Below, piece by piece: positions 11,220-21,386 of a DNA stretch of 64,000 nucleotides. The DNA lies in the NCBI GenBank assembly GCA_006538405.1, contig BJKQ01000010.1, forward strand, positions 930,001-994,000, read 5' to 3'. The notes under the pieces are model-generated. The model saw nothing but the letters and a program-made list of their open reading frames with translations, did no database searches and had not been told where the DNA came from. The translations under genes were made by a program, and so were the position numbers. The DNA is from Hansfordia pulvinata. Its lineage: Eukaryota > Ascomycota > Sordariomycetes > Xylariales. How positions within the stretch are numbered: position 1 is the stretch's first letter; the number at the start of each line of letters is the position of its first letter.

Positions 11220-12804
11220 TGATGGCCCGCGCAGCCTGGTTGCTCACTCCTCGCCCGCCTTCCTCCTCGTCCTCCCCCTCGTAGCAGACCCGCAGCAGGC
11301 CCAGGTCGTCGCTGGGCGGGACCAGCCCGGCGCGGGCGCCGCGGACCAGCTCGGCGATGCGGGCGGCGGCGCGGCGCGCGAGGTCCCGGACGTCGGGGGG
11401 CAGGTCTTGGTTGCCGGCCTCCTGGGCGAAGCGGCCGCGCCAGAAGCGCCAGCGGTCCAGCGGGATGTCGAGGCGGCCGGTGGCGCTGTCGTAGCCGCGG
11501 CGCCACCAGGGCAGCTGCTCGCGGCGCAGGGAGAGGTCGACGGCGAGAGCTCCCCCTCCTCCCATGTCACCGTCGTCGTCGGCCCAGCCACCCAGGTCCT
11601 CCCCGTCGACGCGCCGCGCGAACAGCGCCGGCTCGGCGGCGACCAGGACCCAGGCGGCGGCGGCGCGCAGCAGGACGGCGAGGCGCTGGGCCGGCGGCGC
11701 GTCGCGGTGGTGCAGGCAGTGCAGGCTGCGGGGGTCGCCCTGCGCCTCCTCGAGGGCGTCGGACAGGGCCCACAGGGCGTAGCTGGAGAACCCCCCGCAG
11801 CCGGCGGCTCCGACGACGCCGCCGCCGCCGGCTGCGACCAGACGGGCGACGAAGCCGTTGAGGTTGGCCCAGGCGCGGGCCTCGAGGGGCGTCCAGCCGG
11901 ACCCGACGCCGGGGCAGTCGTTCCAGCACTCGCGGGCCGCGGCGCCCAGGAGCAGCGGGCCGTGGCCGCCGCCGCCCCCCCAGACAACGCCGGACTCCCA
12001 AACCCAGTCCCTCCGGAGAGCCTTGGTCGCGCGCTCCGGCATCGGGGGCTCGGGCCGGGACGCCAGCGCGGCGACCAGCGCCACCAGCCTGTCCTGCTGC
12101 TTCGCCCCCCGGCCTTCGTCGTCGTCGTCCGACACCGACTCAGGGTCCCATTCCATCCCCTTGGCGGCGTGCAGCACGCCGTACCACAGGTCCCAGAGCA
12201 GACACTCCACGCTCTTCCTCGTCCTTTCCCTTTCGTCGTCACCATCATCATCATCAGCCTCGGGAGGCGGCTCGGGGAAATCCTCCTCGACGCCCCACCT
12301 CTCCGCCGCCTCCTCGGGGGTGGCGGCGTACCCCCTCTGCAGGCGCGCGACGCGCTCGGCGCGCCAGAGGGCCCGCCCGCCGTCGGCGGACGACCAGGCC
12401 GCCTCGACGGGCTCGGCGAGCAGGCGGGCGCCCTCGGCGGGGGTCAGTAGTAGTGGTAGTGGTGGGGAGGAGGAGGAGGAGGAGGAGGAGGCCACGGCGC
12501 GGGGGACGGCGGCGGGGCCGGTGAACCAGTTGCGCGCGGCGGCCAGAGCGTCGACCTGGTCGGCGAGGCTGCTGCTGCTGCTGCTGCTGCTCGGGCCGAG
12601 GCCGGTGCTATTGCTGGCGGCGGCGGCGGCGGCGGCGATGTGGATGGCCTCGACGGCGTCGCGCTCGCGGCGGTCTCTCTCGGCGCGGCGGGCGAGGGTC
12701 TCTTGGAGGCGCTGCTTGGAAGCTGAGAGGGGCGGGGCGTCGGCATCGGCGGGTGCGTCGACCTCGGCGGGGGGTGGTTTCTGGGCTGGAGCTGAGGGTG
12801 TCAT
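11143..12804 (-). CDS. DUF3632-like protein of unknown function with C-terminal poly-serine
   Basis: 553-residue predicted protein, no intron needed. The start is taken at 12804 (MTPSAPAQKPPP), because upstream sequence is a purine repeat (EGEGEGKGEG if translated). Layout: Pro/Ala/Asp-rich N-terminus; short helical segment with an alanine run; serine runs; then a folded region with SVECLLWDLWYGVLHAAKG, WVWESGVVWGGGGGHGPLLL and GWTPLEARAWANLNGFVARL, a Trp-rich pattern I associate with fungal DUF3632 proteins. It ends with 18 consecutive serines and PGLDDT. Function is unknown for the family. Codon use is extremely GC-rich and several low-complexity tracts interrupt the sequence, so isoform boundaries are uncertain. 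The DUF3632 assignment is from memory of the motif. Confidence 0.65.
11165..11218. repeat. (GAC)18 trinucleotide microsatellite inside the coding region
   Basis: Perfect run of 18 GAC units on the plus strand, read on the minus strand as 18 TCG serine codons near the C-terminus of the DUF3632-like protein. Likely length-polymorphic. Confidence 0.95.
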
Positions 12805-12806
12805 GG

Positions 12807-12872
12807 CTTCTCCTTCTTCTCCTTCTCCTTCTCCTTTTCCTTCTCCTTCTCCTTCTTCTTCTTCTTCTTCTA
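12807..12872. repeat. Polypyrimidine (CTTCTC/CTT) tract next to the start codon
   Basis: About 65 bases of almost pure C/T on the plus strand, adjacent to the ATG of the minus-strand gene. In its transcript this is a purine-rich 5' leader. Confidence 0.8.
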
Positions 12873-13319
12873 CCAGCAGGGGGCTTGTGGTTCCTTGTGG
12901 GAAGGAGGCGGTGCGGCGTGGTGTGGTGTGGTGTGGTGTGGGCGCGAGATGTGTTGGTCTGGGTTCCGCAGCAGTCGGGGAGGAAACGCCGGCTTTATGG
13001 ATGTGCTGCGTGTCCTGTGAGCTGCGGCCGGCGTGACCCCGTGGCTGCGGTGCGCGCGGCTGACCCGGAGACGACGCGCGGCGATGATGAGTCAGGCCGG
13101 CCGGGGCCCGCCCCGCCCGGCGGCCCTCGGGGCGGTGGGCAGACTTTTGGGTTCCGGGGCGCCGGCCCCCACCGAGGCCAAAAAGCGGGGGCCCCTGTGC
13201 GTGCTTGTGCTGGGACGGGACCGCCGCCGTCGTGGTCCTCCTCTGTTGCTCTCGCTCGCCGGGGCTGGCAGCCCTCACGATTCGCCGGCCTGCTCGGGCG
13301 GGTGAATGAGGCCAAAAAT

Positions 13320-13352
13320 CCCTTCCCTTCCCTTCCCTTCCCTTCCCTTCCC
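13320..13352. repeat. (CCTTC)n pentamer array
   Basis: About six perfect copies of a CCTTC pentamer in the intergenic region. Confidence 0.9.
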
Positions 13353-14307
13353 AGCCCTTGATGCTGGGACCCAGGCTTCCCAATCTCACAATCCACAGCC
13401 CAGTCCCCACCCGGGACAGCCGCTCCGGGGCTGTGCAGCAGCCGGCCACCCCCGCCCCAAACCTGCTCTGGTCTCAGCACGCGGTGCCGGAGTCGTCAAG
13501 ACCCGTAAGACGAGGGCTGACGAGATTGGCCTCCGATCCCTCTTCTCACACCGATTCCTCCTCTCCCTGCGATCCTCGCCAGGTAGGACAGTTCTGCCTC
13601 CGCCGGCTATTTGCAGCTGAAGGGCTACTGCTTTCCCCTTTTGGATGAGAAAAGAAGAAGAAGAAAAGCAAAAGGACCCCGCCGCCCTGGCCTGGAGGCG
13701 CACCTCGACGACCTGTCGCCTACTGCCAAGCGACGCGGGCCCGGGGGGCGTCCCGGCAATACGAGAGGCGAGCGACGGCGATATCGGTGACCAACGAAGG
13801 GGGGATTTACCAGCGTCTTTTTTTTTTTTTTTTCCCCAATCAGTGTTTGCCTCTGATGCAGCGCCCGCAGGTCGAAAGCTCTTCTGCTGGGATCACGTAG
13901 GCAGGGCAGGGCAATGAATGGAAGGGGGAATCGTGCCGGAAGGGGGAAGAGGCAACATTGCCGGTTCGGGAGATCCGGACACTGGCTGACACGCTTGTGT
14001 GTGTGTGTGTGTGTGTGCTCTGGGTAGGTAGTAAGCATGCTAACTTGTTAGCCTCTTCGCAGACCACGCCTCTCCCCACAGACGCCTCACGGTATCAACG
14101 CAGGTGTTGTTGTTGTCGACGCCGCCGCCGCCGCCGCCGCCGCTGCTGCTGCTAGTCGGTGGGGACCTGCCATGTTCTTCATTGTTTGGCGGCGTCGAAA
14201 GGGACGCTCGCCTGTCACCGGGGGGGAAGGGGGCTGCGTTCCCCTATCAGGCAGAGAGGCCATGGCGCACCGGAGACTGGAGAGGACGGGCCGCCACCGC
14301 GAAGATG

Positions 14308-14315
14308 TATATAAG
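14308..14315 (+). promoter_or_regulatory. TATA-like box of the secreted coiled-coil gene
   Basis: TATATAAG lies 240 bases before the ATG at 14555, a plausible core-promoter position for a fungal gene with a 5' leader of ordinary length. No other TATA-like element is as good between it and the start. Confidence 0.5.
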
Positions 14316-14467
14316 AAAGCAAGAAGAAGCTGTCCCCAGCGATATTTCTCGGCAAGGGAAAGGGCGTTCAAAGGTCTCAAGTCATGTTCACATAGCCTGC
14401 CCGAGAGACGATCCTCTTTTTTCCTCTTCTTTTCTATCCCCATCAAACTGGCCGGGAAATAAGGGAA

Positions 14468-14484
14468 CCCCCCCCCCCCCCCCC
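14468..14484. repeat. Poly-C run (17)
   Basis: Uninterrupted run of 17 C about 70 bases upstream of the start at 14555, in the likely 5' leader. Its true length should be treated cautiously, because C runs look under-called elsewhere in this sequence. Confidence 0.85.
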
Positions 14485-14554
14485 GCGCCCCCAACGAGAA
14501 CCTCCTGGGCCTAAGGCGCGCAAGGAAAACAGTGATTCGGGTGTGTGTCGCGCC

Positions 14555-15550
14555 ATGAGGCTCCCCGCGGCCCTCCTCCTCGTGCTCCCCCTGCCAGCAG
14601 CCCTCTGCTGGCGGCCGGTGGACCTGTTCGACATGGTCAACAGCGACGAGCAGAAGCAGGCGATCGGCCGGGAGTGCGACTGCATCGGCGAGCGGATCTT
14701 CGGCCGCTGGTACGCGGATATCCTCGCCGACACGCGGCAGCAGATGCAGGCCGAGGAGCGGGCAAAGCGGGAGGAGGAGCAACTGGGGCGGCAGAAGCAG
14801 TTGGCGCGGGAGAGGGACGAGGCCGAGCAGGAGCGGCGGAAGCAGGACGACGAAGCACGCGCCGCCGCCGCCGCGAAGGAGAAGAAGAAGAAGCCCGGCA
14901 ACAGGTTCCGCAAGCTGTTCGGCAAGGAGCCCAAGGTCAACAACCACAAGGAGAAGAGGACGGGCGGCGACGGCATCATCGACGGCGTGGCCCCCGCGTT
15001 CCGGCCCCGGTACCGCGAGCTGGTCGCGGCGGCGCGCCACTGCGAGGCCAGGAGCCTCATGCGGTGGGCGCAGGCGCTACGGGGGCTGTCCGACGACGAG
15101 GAGTCGGCGACCTACCTCGTCGAGGCCGCGGGCGACTGGGCGCGGCACGTGCCCGCGGCGGGCGACCTGCTGCACACCGCGCACAGAAGGAGCCTCGCCT
15201 CGGGCATGGAGACGGTCCGGAGGCTCATGAAGGCCCGGGGCTGCTTTGGTGACGACAGTGGGGACGCCGCGGGGGGACAGAAGGGGCTGGTGGGCTCGGC
15301 GGACGGCCGGGACCGGGCCGTGAGGCGCGAGCACCAGATCATCAAGGACCTCGCGGAGCCGCCGGGCGACAGGAGGGAACAGAGGAACGCCATCTTCTTC
15401 GAGATGCACTCCCTGTCCGGCGTCGCCGCCCTGCTGGGGGAGGACGAGCGGCGCAGCGCGGACGCGGAGCTCCCCGGCATCAAGCGGCGCATCTGCGCAG
15501 CCCGGCGCATCGACTGCCTCACGCCCAAGCCGGACCCGTGGGAAACCTGA
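14555..15550 (+). CDS. Secreted coiled-coil protein of unknown function
   Basis: 331-residue single-exon protein that I do not recognise. The start at 14555 is preferred over 14543 because it begins a clean signal peptide (MRLPAALLLVLPLPAALC, cleavage probably just after). A CDC pair occurs at about residues 41-43. Then comes a long charged coiled-coil stretch rich in E, R, Q and K (about residues 60-115), a basic lysine cluster, and a helical C-terminal half with repeated Arg/Ala-rich amphipathic segments and a few cysteines near the end. There is no transmembrane helix beyond the signal and no known catalytic motif. A TATA box lies 240 bases upstream and a pentamer array begins just after the stop. 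It could be an extracellular structural protein or effector-like protein; this is inference only. Confidence 0.62.
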   Translation: MRLPAALLLVLPLPAALCWRPVDLFDMVNSDEQKQAIGRECDCIGERIFGRWYADILADTRQQMQAEERAKREEEQLGRQKQLARERDEAEQERRKQDDEARAAAAAKEKKKKPGNRFRKLFGKEPKVNNHKEKRTGGDGIIDGVAPAFRPRYRELVAAARHCEARSLMRWAQALRGLSDDEESATYLVEAAGDWARHVPAAGDLLHTAHRRSLASGMETVRRLMKARGCFGDDSGDAAGGQKGLVGSADGRDRAVRREHQIIKDLAEPPGDRREQRNAIFFEMHSLSGVAALLGEDERRSADAELPGIKRRICAARRIDCLTPKPDPWET

Positions 15551-15558
15551 TAGGTGGA

Positions 15559-15621
15559 GGCAGGGCAGGGCAGGGCAGGGCAGGGCAGGGCAGGGCAGGG
15601 CAGGGCAGGGCAGGGCAGGGC
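15559..15621. repeat. (CAGGG)n pentamer array in the 3' region
   Basis: About twelve nearly perfect copies of a CAGGG pentamer starting a few bases after the stop codon at 15550, so probably within the 3' UTR. G-rich on the coding strand with G3 every five bases, so G-quadruplex formation in the RNA is conceivable. Confidence 0.92.
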
Positions 15622-17849
15622 ACGTCTCTTCTCTCCCATATCCCCCTATCCCCCCTTGAGAGGTCTGAGCGGTTTGCCTTTTTCCTCGCGGGCCCACCGG
15701 GCCACGTTCGTTCCCCATTAGATGGGAGACGCAGAGCAGCCAGTTGGTGTTGACGCACTCGCGGTTGCGGCATGTATGTCTTCAGTCGCTGGTCCTGTGG
15801 AAGAACAAGGAGAACAGCGTAGAGCTGGTCTGCTGCAGTACCGTGTGATAGTTGCCCTGTCTAGGCGCGTCACCTATATCACAAGTCAAGAACCAGCATC
15901 CATCATGTTGGGAGCTCCTCGTTCGCATGTCACCCATTGGGCGAGAAGTCTTTTCCCGAGATAAGCAAGCCCTGGCCTTCATGATACGCACAAACGTGAT
16001 TTTTCCATCGGTTGTCGAGAGACAAAGAATAACTCGCCTCCTGGGTGGGACTCAGGCCTCGTGCCCAGCTTAGCTCACATCTCACAACGGTTTTCGGGAC
16101 GCCTTCAACCAGACCCGGCATGCAAAACCAGTTGCGAAGGTGGGCCACCTGGCTACAGCCCCATCCTTCTCAGAGCTTCATGATGGCTGATGTGGTAGTC
16201 TGCCTTCGAGCGTGACAACAAACAGCCAGCCCCTCGACATCGTCAGACCCACATGCCCACGACATCAGCAACCCCCACGCCAATATGCATGAATCCGCCT
16301 ATCCCCCGATTCGCAATGGACGGGTGGTCTAATGTCATTATCAGCCGGGGAGGGGGCACGATGCAACGCCGGCCACGCACTCATGTTTATCCCCCTCTGG
16401 AAAGAAAAGAGGGAAGGAAAGGGGGAGCCTTCAAAGCCGGACGCCAAACCCCTCCATCCTCCCCGCCTGTCACAGTCGGTGAGAGAACGATCCGTTTCTG
16501 GGGGACAGGGCCGCCCGTGACGGGACGCACGTCACCTCCCGGGCTCGTCTCCTGGCTTCCCACTATAGAGCAAGAAATCGGAAGGGGAGGGGCAGGGGGG
16601 GCAAACCACCACACTCGCACTCCCATCGACGCATCGGGCTACTCTTCGTGGAGAGCATCATGGGCACAGCCTATCTACAGCCAGCTACGAGTAGACAAGC
16701 CTCCCTCGCCCGCAGCCGCACCAGCTCCTAGTCCAGGGTTGGCCTCTATCTTTTTTTCTCTTCCTTTTCTCTTTCTCTATCTCTCTAGCGCCACCATCAA
16801 GGGCCCTTTCCAGAGTACATAAGCAAGAGGACGAGTATTCCCCCTCGAAGCAGAGCCGAGTTCGTAGCGTCAAACAATGGTCTTCTTTCTTCCTACTCTC
16901 TTTCCCTCCCTCGCTCTGCCTGTATGCGTGTGTAAGGCCAGGAAGGAAGAGAAGGGGACGGAAAAGACCGCTCTGGACCTGCTAGCTCGCCGTGTCCGTC
17001 TCTGCCTTTTTTCTTTCTGCTGCCTGCGGCTCCTCAACGGAAACAGACCTGGTGCGTATAGGTGAACGCGGAAGATGCCCAAAAAAACCAACCCGAGGTA
17101 TAATCAACAGTAAGACAAGGACAAACTCAACTCCCGCCCCCCTCCTCCCGTGCACGCGCGCTGGCAGTGCCGTGTTGCCCTGCGAACCTACTTCTACACT
17201 CCCCCTCGAATTCCTGGATCCTCTGACCCCTCCGCCCCGGGATGACCGACAAGGCACCCGCCCGCGCCGTGGCGACAAGGCAACGCGGGAAAGCAGCTGG
17301 GCGCTCCAGCCAGCCCCCGGCGAGTAAGTGGCTCAGCCGGCCGGATTTCCTAGGACGGGCGCGGAAGGCGGAACTAGAGCCAGGCCGGACGGCCGTCAGC
17401 CTCTTCCACCCCCTTCTCTATTTTGCCTTCTCTTTATACCGAGTGAGGTGTCCTGCTCTCAACCAGGCTAAGCCTTTTGTCGGAGTGCGTGGCGGAAGCG
17501 GCTGCGTGCAAGCAAGCAAGCAAGGCAACACAGCAGAAGGCGCGCAGAGAGATGAAGAACGCGTGAAAGAAAGAGAAAAAAACCTACATAGGTCGCCGCA
17601 TTTGTTGAAACTCGGTCCGGCCGAGTACCAGCGCCCTGCGAGGGGCGAAGAAGGCCAGCCGATGACATTCACGTCTCGTCGTATAGTTAGGTCTTGATGT
17701 TGAGGTAGCACCCCAAGATGCAGAGAAACACGCCCACGAGGGCTCCCGAGGCTTAGAGAGCCCGCAACGACTTAGTCCTGAGCGGGACAGTGCCATCGGG
17801 CATCGTGAATCGCCGCGTTCGGCAACGCGGGAGGGTTCGGTATGAATGC

Positions 17850-17912
17850 CACCGTCCACCGTCCACCGTCCACCGTCCACCGTCCACTGTCCACCGTCCA
17901 CCGTCCACCGTC
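17850..17912. repeat. Heptamer minisatellite (CACCGTC)n
   Basis: About nine head-to-tail copies of a 7-base unit, one with a C-to-T change (CACTGTC). Seven is not a multiple of three, so all frames read a repeating HRPPSTV-like pattern without stops. This makes spurious open frames here. Confidence 0.93.
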
Positions 17913-20306
17913 AGCCGCAGTCGAACCCACCTCTGCTCAGCTGGCTGGCCTGTGTGGCCTCTAGCCACACCGATGACCAGGTCGCCTCCGCCATGGCAAG
18001 CAGCACTGCGGGAATATGGGCTTCTCAAAGGCGCATACGATACCGGACAGGGCCCCCGCCCCTCTCGCCTTGCGGGGGAGTACAGTGCTGGTCAGAGTGG
18101 CGGCAGCGGGAGACGGCGACAGCACTGCCCGGTGAAGGCGGTTGTCTTTCCCTCTCAAAACCCGCGAGTCGCTCGTTCTGCCATCAGGCTTGCCACCCGA
18201 CAAACCCATTCAGATCTCGTCCCATCCTCCGGGACGCCGTTGAAACAGCCATCGCAGGCGCAGGATGGCTTGCTGTCACCACGCATCTGCCGAGCCGGCT
18301 GGGTCGCCACCTCCCAGGCGAGGGGGCGAACCAACGGCCAACGGGCCCCAATGCTGGCCAAGTTAGCAGGGGGCGTCGGCGGGACCGCCTCGGCGCTTCT
18401 GGGGCGCGGACACGGATCAGTCGCGTCTGGACTTGGCGCGTCCGTCCTGGAGTGCGATGCCGGGTTGGGACAATCGATAGATCAATCGCTCTCCTGATGG
18501 TGCGGCAGGCCCGGATATGGGGTAGCGAGAATAGGAGGCTCTAGACTTCAACAGCCCCGCGGGTGGATTGCCGGGGGAAGCACCGCATGTACGCCTAGGT
18601 ACGAGACTTCGTTCGCCGCGAGAGAGAAAGAAAAGTCCCACCCCTTCCCCCTCCTAGTCAGGCTGGGGGCCGACAATGGGCCATGTCCCCATGCTGGCGG
18701 CCAGGGGCGCGGAAGTGAAGGGTTTTCCCAAGGAAAGCTGGGAAGCCGCCGACCGAGCAAATCTCGATTGCGGCGAGACATGGACGGATAGGTGGCGCCT
18801 CCACCAAGAGGAATTGGCACCTGGGATCGTGGCAGGGCCCGCTTCTGCTGGCTATGGGGCGACGTTGATTTCCCAAGTGCCGGCTGAAGGGCGAAGGAAC
18901 AAGCAGCAGCCCCTGGCACCGCACGCAGACATCTTGAGTTTAGGTCTTATCATGGCGTCGGGTCGTTTGAAGAGATGGACGAACGATCTCTGCTCGAGCA
19001 ACGCCTCGCCGCCCGGGTGTGGCAGCTCATTTCTCCGGGGGCCGGAACACGGTGCGCTTGCGTGAGCGAGTAAGCCACGCTGATGAAGGAAGTTCTTCTT
19101 AGATTGCTCTTTGATTACTCAGTCCCGCGTCTCCCGCAAAACACATTGCCTCGCCTTGGACACGAGGCCGCCAAGTCCGGAGAACCAGGTGCGGTAGGCG
19201 GCGAAGGCGTCCGTTGCAAAGGGACACACGTACTACTCGTAGCATGCATACCCAAGTTCCGCATCCTGGCAGGCCGCAACAGAGCGGTCGTCGAAGCCAT
19301 GCACGTTTATTTCGCGGCGGCAGAGACAAGAGCCTCCGGAGGCGCACGAAAGCCACAGCACCCGTCCAGCAGGACCACCACGTGTCGATGAGCCAGGGAG
19401 TCAGCCCATGGCTGCCTTGCGCCAGATAGATGGTCAGCTTGAAGCGCTACCATAGTGACCGAATTGCAGAGTCTTCGTCGAGCCTCAAGGCGGCGTGGGC
19501 GAAGGTGGAGCCGGCGGCAAATCCCGGTCCTGGCTCTGTTCGCCGGACGCGGCGTCTGGGCGTGTCGTCCGGCTGTATGCCGCCGCTGGATGCCCACGGT
19601 GGTGATCGTGCAACTGGATCCATGTCTGGACCATGTGGGTAGGCGGGTTTGCGGACCACGGACGTGCCGCATGCAGAATGGCTGCGGCTGTCGGCGAAAG
19701 AGTCTGATGGAAGTTGCCTCCATAGGTGCCACGGATCGCCTCCTTGCAGGTAACACGGTCACGCCCGACAGGTGCCGTGGTGCCGTCCGACAGCGGCCTC
19801 GTGGTGGCCGGGATCTCTCTCATTCTGCTGACTTGCCACCTGCCTGGAGGAAGGATAGACACAACGTAGGCGAGGTGGTGCTTATTCTGGGTTGGATTAC
19901 TAGCCTCCGTCGTGCGGCCAGACGGTGCCGTGGCCGCATGGAAAGGAGCTGGGCACGGCAGGAGTCGAGTGCAGTAGGGGGGTTGTAGGGTGGCGCAGAC
20001 GCGATCCTGACGTCGACGGGGCCACCTATTGACGGACGCGAAGCAGAGATTGAAGGGAGACCAGGTCCTGGCACCGTTGGTGCCGCGAGCGGACAGGGAA
20101 GGGGAGACCAGACGATCGCGGGCCTTTGACAGGTCTTTGCGGTACCGTGGCTTGCAGCGGCGCAGAGGCCTGGACAGGGGGCATTATATTGCCCGACCCT
20201 GACGACGAGAGCAAATTCATGCAACCGGCGACGGCCTCAGGGAACCGGGGGCCAGCGATCAGACGGCGAGGCGGTGCGCCGCCAACCCTTTTGATCGGGG
20301 CTTCCA

Positions 20307-20324
20307 CACGAGTACGAGTACTCG
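20307..20324. repeat. Compound copy of the ACGAGTACTCG palindrome family
   Basis: CACGAGTACGAGTACTCG: one and a half overlapping units of the recurrent intergenic palindrome. Confidence 0.7.
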
Positions 20325-20551
20325 CAAGAAGGGATCCGACCACGTCGCGACCAAGCGAGGAGAGCCGGCATGGCGTGGTGGGCTCGACTCGGCATGGTCG
20401 AGTCAGGCTGTCTTGAGGCGTCAGGGGCAGACAGGCCTTGTTCTTGGATCGGTGGGGCCGTGGGCGTGGCCGACCGAAGCCTAGAACAAGCACCTGGACC
20501 ACGCTGCTTGCTTTTGCAGGGCGCGATGATGATGATGATGATGATTCCGGG

Positions 20552-20565
20552 ACTCGTACGAGTAC
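20552..20565. repeat. Alternative-phase palindrome ACTCGTACGAGT
   Basis: ACTCGTACGAGTAC: the same half-site (ACGAGT) arranged tail to tail, directly after an ATG/GAT microsatellite. Confidence 0.7.
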
Positions 20566-21366
20566 AGGTGTCGCGGATGCTTCGTCGGCCGCTTTTGGTG
20601 TGTGCGCGTCTGACCTGTTGAGAGCGATAGGCCCTCACTCGTATCTGGGGAGGATGGCGAGGGAGACGAATGCTGGTGGTACTGGGACGGTGCAGGGCGG
20701 GGCGGCCGTTTCCGAGGGCGATGAGAATAGCACAACGGGAGCGACAGGGGTGCGTTGACAGCATCCGTCAGACGTGGTCGGTGGGTGGTCGCCGGCTTGG
20801 GTCCAAGTCGGACAGCAGACAGCAAGCACCACTTGCTCGTCGCGTTGCCGTCTGGAGAGTGGCAGCGTCGTTGTGCATCGCCCTGCGAGTACGACAAGTG
20901 AGGGCTCCAACGGCAGACCGCGACAGATCGTCGCTTTAGCTCGGCACCTCCCTGGCCGCGGTTGTACCTTCCCTCGAAAACCGCAGAGAAGGCGTGGCAG
21001 GCACGCACGGCACGGCAGGGATGGCGAGGCCGGCGGGACAGATCCATCCATACGAGTACCTAGGTACTTGGGTATCCATGTGCCTCACCACACAGGGCAG
21101 GGCTCCGGTGGTGTGAGTACCTGGTATCCCACACTCATCAAGGTGAATCAAGGCCCACGTGCGGTCATCCACTGTTCGGGCCTCCCCAGACATGATGATC
21201 TGCCTCCTTCCTCTTACTGCTAGAACAGCCGGTCGCCATGTCGTGCACGCCAGGCATGGCCTTTGTCAAGTTGATGAGTGAATGCCGGCATCCTACATAC
21301 CTAGCACCTAGGTACGACCACTCCGTAGAACCACCCAACGACTCTGGCTCTGGCGAGCGGGAACCA

Positions 21367-21386
21367 GTACGAGTACTCGTACGAGT
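21367..21386. repeat. Longest copy of the palindrome family
   Basis: GTACGAGTACTCGTACGAGT: three alternating half-sites, so both palindromes (centred on GTAC) overlap. It is the longest copy I found in the window. Confidence 0.75.

Larger units (their letters stand above)
12805..14554. other. Divergent intergenic region with several simple repeats
   Basis: Lies between the DUF3632-like gene (minus) and the secreted coiled-coil gene (plus), so it should carry both promoters. It contains a polypyrimidine CTTCTC tract at 12807-12872 directly beside the first gene's start, a CCTTC pentamer array at 13320-13352, poly-T at 13820-13834, a TG run at 13996-14017, GCC/GCT triplet runs at 14118-14152 and poly-C at 14468-14484. 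No protein gene recognised. Confidence 0.55.

Noticed and set aside
11131..12450. Plus-strand open frame of about 440 codons
   Set aside because: Lies opposite the DUF3632-like gene and begins in the GAC repeat (poly-Arg if translated); no family resemblance.
20521..20543. GATGATGAT run considered as a snoRNA C-box or start-codon cluster
   Set aside because: A plain trinucleotide microsatellite; no matching D box or guide-like structure nearby.
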